In this document: positions 6,615 through 12,536 of the stretch, piece by piece
Numbering within the stretch: position 1 is the stretch's first letter
Layout: each line of letters starts with the position of its first letter
Source: JBGSYN01 sp964412385
GTDB taxonomy: Bacteria; Pseudomonadota; Alphaproteobacteria; Geminicoccales; Geminicoccaceae
Assembly (NCBI GenBank): GCA_964412385.1
Contig: CAYPOV010000123.1
Location: 1-12,536 of the forward strand
Length of the DNA: 12,536 nucleotides
Reading direction: 5' to 3'
Notes under the pieces: generated by a model
What the model was told of the DNA's origin: nothing
Seen by the model: only the letters and a program-made list of their open reading frames with translations
Databases searched by the model: none
Position numbers and translations under genes: made by a program

Positions 6615-7211
6615 GTGTTTACCGGCATCATCACTCATCAAGGACGAGTTGTTGCGCTAAGCGGCCATGATGACCGCGATCTTTGGATCGAATCCGAGCT
6701 GCCGCTGGAAAACACTGCGATCGGTGCTTCCGTTGCCCACTCAGGCGTTTGTTTGACGGTCGTCGAGAAAGAGGCCAATCGCTACCGTGTCCAGGCGTCC
6801 GGTGAGACCTTGGCGCGGACGACGCTTGGCCAATGGGAGGTCGGTACATCGGTCAACCTCGAACGATCCTTGACCCTCGGTGCCGAACTCGGTGGCCACA
6901 TCGTGTTCGGCCATGTCGATGGTGTTGGCCGAAATGGGGCGATCGACAAACAAAGCGAGAGCTGGCTGTTCCGCATAGCGATGCCAAAAGCCCTCGCGCC
7001 CTTGATTGCTGTCAAAGGGTCGGTCGCGGTCGACGGCATTTCGCTCACAGTGACGGCCTTGGATGAGGAAACCTTCAGCCTGGTAATTATCCCTCATAGC
7101 TTCGAGGTGACGACATTGAGCGATCGCAAAATCGGCGATCCGGTCAATCTCGAAGCCGATATGCTGGCACGCTATGTTCAGCGTCAGCTGTCGTTTGCAA
7201 AGGGAAGCTGA
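6615..7211 (+). CDS. ribE: Riboflavin synthase, alpha subunit type
   Basis: It dismutates two 6,7-dimethyl-8-ribityllumazines to riboflavin plus the pyrimidine, as a homotrimer in the cytoplasm. From GTG 6615 the protein has 198 residues and begins MFTGIITHQG, the near-invariant N terminus of this family, which fixes the start. It consists of two lumazine-binding repeats: the first has SGVCLTVVE, the second (from about residue 91) GHIVFGHVDGVG and VDGISLTVTAL. An ATG at 6594, overlapping ribD, would add seven residues ahead of the conserved MFTGII and is not favoured. GTG 6615 follows the ribD stop TAA by one base, with a weak GAG 9 nt upstream. The gene sits between ribD and ribBX in a tight operon. 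In some nomenclatures it is called ribC. Confidence 0.96.
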   Translation: MFTGIITHQGRVVALSGHDDRDLWIESELPLENTAIGASVAHSGVCLTVVEKEANRYRVQASGETLARTTLGQWEVGTSVNLERSLTLGAELGGHIVFGHVDGVGRNGAIDKQSESWLFRIAMPKALAPLIAVKGSVAVDGISLTVTALDEETFSLVIIPHSFEVTTLSDRKIGDPVNLEADMLARYVQRQLSFAKGS

Positions 7212-7215
7212 GGAC

Positions 7216-8328
7216 GTGTCATTCTCGGAATTTATCAGTCCGATTGAAGACATCCTTGAGGATGCGCGGGCCGGAAAGATGTTCGTCCTCGTCGACGACG
7301 AATCGCGCGAGAATGAGGGCGATCTGGTTATTCCGGCGAATTTCGCTGATGCCGAGGCCGTCAATTTCATGGCCAAGCATGGGCGCGGGCTGATTTGCCT
7401 ATCGCTCACGCGGCAGCGCTGCGAGCATCTGGGCCTTCCCCTCATGGCACAAGGCAATGAGGCAAGACTTGCGACGGCCTTCACGATCAGCATCGAAGCC
7501 CGCGAAGGTGTTACCACGGGGATATCGGCCAAGGATCGCGCACGGACGATCCAAGTGGCGATCGATCCGGAAGCGACGCGCGACGATCTTGCGACCCCCG
7601 GACATATTTTCCCGCTCATGGCGCGTGACGGCGGCGTTCTTGTACGTGCCGGCCACACCGAGGCCGCGGTCGACATTGCGCGGCTGGCGGGGCTGAATTC
7701 TTCGGGCGTGATCTGTGAGATCATGAACGATGACGGCACCATGGCTCGCCTGCCGGATCTCGTCGCTTTTGCACAGTATCACGGATTGAAGGTTGCGAAG
7801 ATCGCCGATCTGATCGCATACCGCCTCAAGCATGACCGGCTTGTCGAAGCGGATTTGGCAACGACATTCAACAGCAAGTTCGGCGGGGATTTCCGTCTCC
7901 AGGTTTATGTCAACATCTTGGACGGGGTCGAACACGTCGCGCTCGTCAAAGGTGACGTTGCGACAGAGGAGCCCGTGCTTGTCCGGGTCCACGCCGTCAA
8001 TATTCTCGAGGACCTCCTTGGCGAGGGAAATGGTCGAGGCGACGAGCTGCGGGAGGCTCTCAAGATCGTCGGCAAAGCGGGTCGGGGCGTCGTCCTGGTC
8101 TTGCGCGAGCCGTCAGCCAAGACAATATCTCAGCGGATTCTGGCGCAACTTGGCCAGCAGACGGCAGCAAGACCCGATCTTCGAGTTTATGGCATCGGTG
8201 CTCAGATCCTTACCGATCTGGGCATTCATTCGATGATCCTCTTGTCGAATTCGGGTCGAACCATCGTCGGGCTGGAGGGCTATGATCTCGAAGTGGTCGA
8301 AACACGGCCACTCTCACCATCGCCCTGA
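7216..8328 (+). CDS. ribB: RibBX: DHBP synthase with degenerate GTP cyclohydrolase II-like domain
   Basis: The N-terminal domain (about 1-205 of 370) is 3,4-dihydroxy-2-butanone 4-phosphate synthase, making the four-carbon precursor of lumazine from ribulose 5-phosphate. Its active-site segments are intact: VDDESRENEGDLVIPA (27-42), GRGLICLSLT, REGVTTGISAKDRARTI and RAGHTEAAVDIARLAG with His147. The C-terminal domain (about 206-370) has the GTP cyclohydrolase II fold pattern (VRVHA..., later YGIGAQILTDLGI), but the zinc site is gone. Where RibA has HSECLTGD...CDCG this protein has HAVNILEDLLGEGNGRG, and the EGRNIGL segment is also lost. This matches the RibBX variant described in Proteobacteria, where the second domain has no cyclohydrolase activity. 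The start is GTG 7216, 4 nt after the ribE stop, with AGGGA 10 nt before it. An ATG at 7174 inside ribE adds an untypical leader. Confidence 0.94.
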   Translation: MSFSEFISPIEDILEDARAGKMFVLVDDESRENEGDLVIPANFADAEAVNFMAKHGRGLICLSLTRQRCEHLGLPLMAQGNEARLATAFTISIEAREGVTTGISAKDRARTIQVAIDPEATRDDLATPGHIFPLMARDGGVLVRAGHTEAAVDIARLAGLNSSGVICEIMNDDGTMARLPDLVAFAQYHGLKVAKIADLIAYRLKHDRLVEADLATTFNSKFGGDFRLQVYVNILDGVEHVALVKGDVATEEPVLVRVHAVNILEDLLGEGNGRGDELREALKIVGKAGRGVVLVLREPSAKTISQRILAQLGQQTAARPDLRVYGIGAQILTDLGIHSMILLSNSGRTIVGLEGYDLEVVETRPLSPSP

Positions 8329-8374
8329 CGATTAACGATCAACTCCCTGAGACACCCGAAGACTTACCCAATTC

Positions 8375-8806
8375 ATGACAACAAGAACTCTCATCGTTGA
8401 AGGACGCTTCTACGATCACATCAGTGATTTGCTGAAAGCCGGTGCCGAGGCTGCGCTTTCGACAGTCGGCGCCGAGATCGAACGGATCGTCGTGCCGGGT
8501 GCTCTGGAAATTCCCACGGCGATCAAAATGGCGAGCGAGAGCGGGGACTATGATGCCTTCGTTGCTCTCGGCTGCGTGATCCGCGGCGAGACCACGCACT
8601 ATGAGTTGGTTGCGGGAGAAAGTGCTCGAGGCCTCGTCGATCTTGGCATTCATTACGGCATTGCCATCGGCAATGGCATACTCACCGTCGAGAATGAAGC
8701 TCAAGCGCTGGTGCGAGCGGATCCGGCCCAGAAGGACAAAGGCGGTGATGCCGCCAAATCGGCCCTGGCGTTACTCGCGCTCAAGAGGCGTTGGCAACGC
8801 GACTGA
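8375..8806 (+). CDS. ribH: 6,7-dimethyl-8-ribityllumazine synthase
   Basis: It condenses the RibB product with the ribitylaminouracil from RibD to make lumazine, the substrate of RibE. The 143 residues show the lumazine synthase sequence from IVEGRFYDHI (aromatic substrate-binding Phe12), through VPGALEIPTAI (40-50) and the GCVIRGETTHYELVAGESA block with the probable general base His75, to GNGILTVEN (99-107). A 46-nt gap (8329-8374) separates it from ribBX, the largest gap in the operon. I saw no terminator, riboswitch or strong promoter there. The Shine-Dalgarno is weak. The TGA stop overlaps the nusB ATG (TGATG), suggesting coupled translation. Confidence 0.97.
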   Translation: MTTRTLIVEGRFYDHISDLLKAGAEAALSTVGAEIERIVVPGALEIPTAIKMASESGDYDAFVALGCVIRGETTHYELVAGESARGLVDLGIHYGIAIGNGILTVENEAQALVRADPAQKDKGGDAAKSALALLALKRRWQRD

Positions 8807-9285
8807 TGGCCGAACGTCATGCTATTTCCAAGCGCCGCGCCGCCCGCTTCGCTGCCATCCAAGCGCTTTACCAGCTGGAACTCTCCACTGACCGCAGCAG
8901 CAAGGTGGTGCGCGAATTCTTAAGGCACCGCCTGGCAGACATTCTTGAGCCGATCGAAGACCACATCGCCTCTCCCGAGGTCGACGAAACCTGGTTTGCG
9001 ATCATCGTCGAGGGTGTCGACGCCAACAAAGACACGCTCGATCCCGCGATCGAGACCTGTTTGACGAAGGGATGGACTCTCGCTCGCTGTGGGTATTTGT
9101 TGCGGGCCTGTTTGCGCGCAGGGGCATTTGAATTGCAACATCGAACCGACGTTCCGATCAAAGTCGTCATCGACGAATATGTTGAGGTTGCGGGGCTGTT
9201 CTTCGCCGGTAATGAGCCCTCATTGGTCAATGCCGTGCTCGATCGCCTCGCGCCACGGCTTCGCGATTCAGAGGCCGTGGTTTGA
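8806..9285 (+). CDS. nusB: Transcription antitermination factor NusB
   Basis: NusB binds boxA RNA together with NusE (ribosomal protein S10) to prevent premature termination, chiefly in rRNA operons. The 159-residue protein is within the family range. It starts with a basic arm (ERHAISKRRAARFAAIQALYQLELS). The conserved C-terminal region reads DVPIKVVIDEYVEVAGLFFAGNEPSLVNAVLDRLAPRL; only part of this needs to be matched for a firm call. ATG 8806 shares its A with the ribH TGA (TGATG), and a TTG at 8791 would merely extend into ribH. The placement after ribH is a widespread arrangement. Confidence 0.95.
   Translation: MAERHAISKRRAARFAAIQALYQLELSTDRSSKVVREFLRHRLADILEPIEDHIASPEVDETWFAIIVEGVDANKDTLDPAIETCLTKGWTLARCGYLLRACLRAGAFELQHRTDVPIKVVIDEYVEVAGLFFAGNEPSLVNAVLDRLAPRLRDSEAVV
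9270..9274 (+). promoter_or_regulatory. Shine-Dalgarno AGAGG for the thiL TTG start
   Basis: AGAGG inside the end of nusB is followed by 7 nt and TTG at 9282. This supports the non-ATG start that overlaps the nusB stop by 4 nt (TTGA). Confidence 0.5.
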
Positions 9286-10241
9286 GCCTGGGCGAGTTCG
9301 ATCTGATCGGCCAGTTGTTCAAGCCGCTTGCCTCGGCATCGCCGGGAGCACTTGGCCTCTCGGACGACGCAGCGGTGATCAAGCCTGAAGCGGATACCGA
9401 GATCGTCATCGCCAAGGACGCGATGATCGAAGGCGTTCATTTTCTGCCGGACGATCCACCCGAAACGGTTTCCGGCAAGCTGTTGCGCATCAATCTGAGC
9501 GATCTCGCCGCCATGGGTGCCGATCCCTCGGGCTATCTCCTCGTGGTGGCACGCTCGCCGCGGATTGACGACGCTTATCTGCGCGCCTTCGCCAAGGGCC
9601 TAGCACAAGATCAAGAACTCTTCGGCATCAGCCTCTTGGGCGGCGATACCGTGCGCACACCCGGCCCACTCAGCCTCTCATTGACGATCCTCGGCACCGT
9701 CCCTGAAGGCCGAGCCATCAAGCGCCTGGGTGCTATGGCGGGCGATCAGATCTGGGTCTCGGGTACCCTGGGCGATGCCGCCATCGGCCTTCGCTTGCTC
9801 AACGGCCTCGCAGCCCCGGAAGAACTGGCCATTCCGCTCGTCGACCGCTACCGGACCCCGCGCCCACGGATTACCCTCGGGTGTTCTTTGCGCGGCGTCG
9901 CCACCTCGGCCATCGACATCTCGGACGGCCTCCTTGCCGATCTCGGCCACATCGTCGAACTCAACGAAGTCGGCGCCGACATCCACCTCGGCCAGCTTCC
10001 GCTCTCCGAGGAAGCCGCTTTGATACCGGGTGCCAAAAACTCGGCGCTTACCGGCGGCGACGACTACGAGATCCTCTTTACAGCCCCGCCCGAGCGACGC
10101 TTGGCCATCGAGGCCCTCGGCCAAGAAACCGGGACAAAGCTTACGGTCATCGGTGAGGTCACCGAAGGCAGCGCGATCACTGTTCGAGACGCCGAGGGCA
10201 AGATCATCCAACCCGGCAGCCCCGGCTGGCGACATTTTTAG
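9282..10241 (+). CDS. thiL: Thiamine-monophosphate kinase
   Basis: It phosphorylates thiamine monophosphate to thiamine diphosphate with ATP, the last step of cofactor synthesis. The 319 residues are the usual length for this AIRS/PurM-fold enzyme. Conserved metal- and nucleotide-binding segments are present: GLSDDAAV (25-32; Asp28 and Asp29), KDAMIEGVHF (45-54), RINLSDLAAMGADP (69-82), LLGGDTVR (118-125), SAIDISDGLLADLG (209-222; Asp212 and Asp215) and LTGGDDYEILF (256-266). The start is TTG 9282, four bases overlapping the nusB stop, with a good AGAGG at 7 nt. It is the last gene of the co-directional run. Its TAG stop (10239-10241) directly abuts the stop of the convergent aminotransferase, so there is no intergenic terminator. 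Confidence 0.96.
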   Translation: MSLGEFDLIGQLFKPLASASPGALGLSDDAAVIKPEADTEIVIAKDAMIEGVHFLPDDPPETVSGKLLRINLSDLAAMGADPSGYLLVVARSPRIDDAYLRAFAKGLAQDQELFGISLLGGDTVRTPGPLSLSLTILGTVPEGRAIKRLGAMAGDQIWVSGTLGDAAIGLRLLNGLAAPEELAIPLVDRYRTPRPRITLGCSLRGVATSAIDISDGLLADLGHIVELNEVGADIHLGQLPLSEEAALIPGAKNSALTGGDDYEILFTAPPERRLAIEALGQETGTKLTVIGEVTEGSAITVRDAEGKIIQPGSPGWRHF

Positions 10242-11603
10242 CTAGTCAATCGCTTTCAGAACCTCGCGCAGCATCGAGAACAATTCATCGAGATGGGCAG
10301 GCTCGGCGATGAGCGGCGGTGAGAGGGCGATCGTGTCGGCGGTGATACGAATCACCAGCCCCATCTCGAATGCCTTCACCATGGCATCGTAAGCACGCGT
10401 GCCGGGTGCTCCTTCCCGCGAGGTGAGTTCCACCGCACCCATCAAACCGATATTACGGATGTCCTTGACATTGGGGCAATCCCGAAGACCGTGCAGCGCT
10501 TCCTCGAATTGCGGGGCCAAGGAAGCGGCCCGCTCATAGAGTTTCTCGTCACGAAACACATCGAGAGCCGCAAGGGCTGCCGCACAAGCCAATGGATGGC
10601 CCGTATAAGTGTAGCCGTGGAAGAGCTCGATTGCCTTTTCCGCACCGCCCGCTTCGGTGATCGTCTCATAGATCGGCTTGCGCGCCATCACCGCTCCCAT
10701 CGGCACGGTGCCCGAGGTCAGGTTCTTCGCGGTCGTCATCAGATCCGGAACGATGCCGAACAATTCGGATGCCGTGGCCGTCCCCAATCGGCCGAACGCG
10801 GTGATTACCTCATCGAAGATCAGCAAGATGCCGTGCCGCTCGGTGATCTCGCGCAGTTTCTCGAGATAGCCCCGAGGCGGCGGATAGACGCCGATCGAGC
10901 CGGCCACAGGTTCCACAATGACGGCAGCGATCGTTGAAGGATCATGCAGCTCGATGATCCGCTCCAGCTCATCGGCACGCTCCGGACCATGCGCCGGCTG
11001 GCCGCGGGTAAAGGCGTTCTGTGCAATGTCCAGCGTGTGTGGCAGATGATCGACACCGTTGAGTAGGGAGCCGAAATACATGCGGTTCTTCACCATGCCG
11101 CCCACGGAAATCCCGCCAAATCCGACACCGTGATAGCCGCGCTCCCGGCCGATCAGCCTGGTGCGCGTCCCCTCACCCCGGGCCCGGTGGTAGGCAAGAG
11201 CGATCTTGAGGGCAGTATCGACCGATTCGGAGCCCGAATTGGTGAAGAAGGCATAGTCGAGATCGGCAGGCATCTCGGTCGCCAGGCGCGAGGCAAGTTG
11301 AAACGCCAGAGGATGCCCAAACTGAAAATTGGGCGCAAAATCGAGCCGTGCCGCCTGTTTTTGAATAGCCTCGACAATGCGCGGATGGCCGTGCCCGGCA
11401 TTGCAGCACCAAAGCCCCGCCGTGCCGTCCATCACCTTTCGGCCCTCGGGCGTCTCGTAATACATGCCTCGTGCCCGTGCCAATAACCGCGGATGGCGCT
11501 TGAAATGCCGGTTCGGCGTAAACGGCATCCAAAACGCCTCGAGATCATTGGGCGTCACATCCAAAAAACCCTCATCGTTTGTCGAAAGCGCGGCGTCGTC
11601 CAT
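10242..11603 (-). CDS. Omega-amino acid:pyruvate aminotransferase (class III, PLP)
   Basis: A fold-type I, class III aminotransferase of 453 residues, most like beta-alanine/omega-amino acid:pyruvate transaminases, which pass an amino group from a terminal amine to pyruvate giving alanine and a semialdehyde. Seen in the sequence: FWMPFTPNRHF (24-34), DGTAGLWCCNAGHGHP (59-74), SGSES (123-127) for the PLP phosphate, Tyr157-His158 in RGYHG, Asp264 in FDEVITAFGR, and the PLP lysine Lys293 in TTAKNLTSGTVPMGAVMA. Then comes FHGYTYTGHPLACAA, strongly typical of this subgroup. Arg419 (VIRITAD) aligns with the substrate-carboxylate arginine as I recall the family. The ATG at 11603 has GGGG about 5 nt upstream. 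The longer frame to 11795 would run into the hydratase gene and is rejected. Exact substrate unknown. Confidence 0.93.
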   Translation of the reverse strand: MDDAALSTNDEGFLDVTPNDLEAFWMPFTPNRHFKRHPRLLARARGMYYETPEGRKVMDGTAGLWCCNAGHGHPRIVEAIQKQAARLDFAPNFQFGHPLAFQLASRLATEMPADLDYAFFTNSGSESVDTALKIALAYHRARGEGTRTRLIGRERGYHGVGFGGISVGGMVKNRMYFGSLLNGVDHLPHTLDIAQNAFTRGQPAHGPERADELERIIELHDPSTIAAVIVEPVAGSIGVYPPPRGYLEKLREITERHGILLIFDEVITAFGRLGTATASELFGIVPDLMTTAKNLTSGTVPMGAVMARKPIYETITEAGGAEKAIELFHGYTYTGHPLACAAALAALDVFRDEKLYERAASLAPQFEEALHGLRDCPNVKDIRNIGLMGAVELTSREGAPGTRAYDAMVKAFEMGLVIRITADTIALSPPLIAEPAHLDELFSMLREVLKAID

Positions 11604-11628
11604 CAGGGCCCCACATGCTATGGTGAAG

Positions 11629-11647
11629 ACGCAAGGCTGCCTTGCGT
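11629..11647. promoter_or_regulatory. Perfect 9+1+9 palindrome, candidate operator
   Basis: The arms ACGCAAGGC and GCCTTGCGT are exact reverse complements around a single T. The site lies in the 112-bp divergent region, 25 bp upstream of the aminotransferase ATG and 68 bp upstream of the hydratase ATG. That is where a repressor could control both genes. A transcribed hairpin is unlikely to fold with a one-base loop and has no T-run, so a terminator is not favoured. The regulator is not encoded in the window. Confidence 0.5.
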
Positions 11648-11703
11648 TGCATTCCTGAACCTGCCTGGGCATTGTCGCCACCAGCACGCACCTGTCAATC
11701 GAG

Positions 11704-11708
11704 GGAGG
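11704..11708 (+). promoter_or_regulatory. Strong Shine-Dalgarno GGAGG of the hydratase gene
   Basis: GGAGG with 7 nt to ATG 11716 is the best ribosome binding site in the window. It suggests independent, efficient translation of the hydratase. Confidence 0.7.
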
Positions 11709-11715
11709 ATTACAC

Positions 11716-12477
11716 ATGAGAGATGAAGAGCTCAGAGAACTCGCCGCCAGCCTTGCCGCCGCACGGCGCAAAGGCGAACTCATCCCCAACCCCACCGCCT
11801 GGCCCGAAACCGTCGAGGAAGCCTACCACCTCCAAGACTTGGCTGTTGCCGCCTATCGTGAGGAAGGCTGCGGCTGGAAAGTGGGCGCTACCAACGACGC
11901 AGCACTCGCCAACTTCAAGCTCAAAGACCCCTTCTTGGGCCCACTCCTCAAGCTTCATTGCTACGACACAGGCGCCACCCTGCCGGCCAACGCCTCGACC
12001 AGAGGCACGGAATGCGAGATCGCCTTTCGCCTCAACAAAAACCTCCCGGCGAAAGACGGTGGCCACGATCGCGCAGCCGTCGAAGCGGCTATTGGCGGCG
12101 TCCATCCAGCCATCGAAGTCGCCGGCACACGACTGGATGGTCCGGGACCCGGCACCGGCCTTGGCCCCATCGGCGATTTTGGCGGCAATGTCGCCTTTGC
12201 CTCGGGTGCCGCCATCGAGGATTGGCAAGACCTCGCCCTCGCCGAAGAAGAGGTCCAATGCCTCAAGAATGGCGACGAAGTGGCAACCGGCCGCGGCGAT
12301 ATCGTCCTCGGCAATCCCGTCAACTCGATCGTCTGGCTCACCAAACAGGGCATCGCACTCAAATCCGGCGATATCATCAGCACCGGAACCCTTACCGGCC
12401 TCACACCGGTCACCAGCGGCGATACCATCGAAGCCCGGTTCAAAAACCTCGGCAGCGTCACGCTGACGATTGGTTAG
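11716..12477 (+). CDS. 2-keto-4-pentenoate hydratase family protein (FAH superfamily)
   Basis: A 253-residue member of the MhpD/DmpE/HpcG group: metal-dependent hydratases or decarboxylases acting on 2-keto-enoic acids in aromatic or amino-acid breakdown. The sequence shows GWKVGATN (53-60, Lys55), the metal-binding Glu99-x-Glu101 in GTECEIAFRL, a third ligand Glu134 in HPAIEVAGTR, then GDFGGN (153-158), LGNPVNSIVWL (198-208) and ISTGTLTGLTPV (221-232) as in this family. The length is typical. The start ATG 11716 has an excellent GGAGG. It is divergent from the aminotransferase with a shared 112-bp upstream region, so a common pathway is plausible but not shown. The coding strand looks unusually C-rich at third positions compared with the genes further left. 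Hydratase versus decarboxylase or fumarylpyruvate-type hydrolase cannot be settled here. Confidence 0.88.
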   Translation: MRDEELRELAASLAAARRKGELIPNPTAWPETVEEAYHLQDLAVAAYREEGCGWKVGATNDAALANFKLKDPFLGPLLKLHCYDTGATLPANASTRGTECEIAFRLNKNLPAKDGGHDRAAVEAAIGGVHPAIEVAGTRLDGPGPGTGLGPIGDFGGNVAFASGAAIEDWQDLALAEEEVQCLKNGDEVATGRGDIVLGNPVNSIVWLTKQGIALKSGDIISTGTLTGLTPVTSGDTIEARFKNLGSVTLTIG

Positions 12478-12491
12478 GAGGGTCTGTTTTT

Positions 12492-12512
12492 CTGGGGGCT
12501 TTTTGCCCCCAG
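12492..12512. terminator. Strong GC stem-loop after the hydratase gene
   Basis: CTGGGGGC and GCCCCCAG pair perfectly over 8 bp around a TTTTT loop, 14 nt after the hydratase stop. Position and stability suggest a transcript end. However the run of T lies before the stem (12487-12491) and in the loop, not after it, so it is not a textbook intrinsic terminator on either strand. It may act as a 3'-end-protecting hairpin or a weak terminator. Confidence 0.5.
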
Positions 12513-12536
12513 GCCCCTTACAACTTTTGGCTTGGT

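Noticed and set aside
6741..7742. 333-codon open frame on the minus strand across ribE and ribBX
   Set aside because: It lies wholly antisense to two well-identified genes, its translation is Ser/Arg/Ala rich with no recognisable domain, and it reflects the codon bias of the real genes.
8329..8374. Possible FMN riboswitch or terminator in the gap before ribH
   Set aside because: Only 46 nt are available, none of the conserved RFN-element helices are seen, and the 6-nt spacer before nrdR likewise leaves no room for one.
9678..10235. 185-codon open frame on the minus strand inside thiL
   Set aside because: It is entirely antisense to a gene with all ThiL motifs, with no recognisable protein features of its own.
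11604..11795. 64-codon upstream extension of the aminotransferase frame
   Set aside because: It would overlap the start and ribosome binding site of the hydratase gene and the palindrome. The added residues are low-complexity, and family members begin near the ATG at 11603.

Overview
This is an ordinary-looking chromosomal segment of an alphaproteobacterium. The evidence for that placement is the gene order nrdR-ribD-ribE-ribBX-ribH-nusB, the RibB protein with a degenerate RibA-like tail, the Atm1-type exporter, and moderately high GC (judged by eye). The genus cannot be told from the window. I see no insertion sequence, phage gene, tRNA, rRNA or CRISPR array.

Layout. (1) 1-356, minus strand: the 5' part of a gene for a membrane-anchored coiled-coil protein that runs off the left edge. 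Its last visible residues look like the start of a helix-hairpin-helix module. (2) 357-530: divergent intergenic region. (3) 531-2348, plus: a full-length Atm1/HMT1-type ABC exporter half-transporter. (4) 2326-4435, minus: a two-component pair, an OmpR-type response regulator followed after one base by an EnvZ/RisS-like histidine kinase. The kinase gene overlaps the exporter gene tail to tail by 23 bp. (5) 4436-4574: divergent regulatory region with two small dyads. (6) 4575-10241, plus: a compact run of eight genes, rpiB-nrdR-ribD-ribE-ribBX-ribH-nusB-thiL, most of them overlapping or separated by 0-6 bases. (7) 10242-11603, minus: an omega-amino acid:pyruvate aminotransferase ending exactly where thiL ends. 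(8) 11604-11715: divergent region with a perfect 9+1+9 palindrome. (9) 11716-12477, plus: a 2-keto-4-pentenoate hydratase/FAH-superfamily enzyme, followed by a strong GC hairpin at 12492-12512.

How the genes work together. RpiB supplies ribulose 5-phosphate, the substrate of RibB. RibB makes the four-carbon unit, RibD deaminates and reduces the pyrimidine made by GTP cyclohydrolase II, RibH joins the two to lumazine, and RibE dismutates lumazine to riboflavin. The GTP cyclohydrolase II step is not encoded here, because the RibA-like tail of RibBX has lost its zinc cysteines; a separate ribA should exist elsewhere. NusB (transcription antitermination), NrdR (ribonucleotide reductase repressor) and ThiL (thiamine diphosphate synthesis) are common companions. 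The aminotransferase and hydratase at the right end look like a separate catabolic pair sharing one regulatory region.

I found no clearly new system. The most useful points are the truncated coiled-coil/HhH-like gene, the degenerate RibX domain, the absence of glyA between rpiB and nrdR, the unusual histidine-kinase H-box, and the palindrome between the two catabolic genes.
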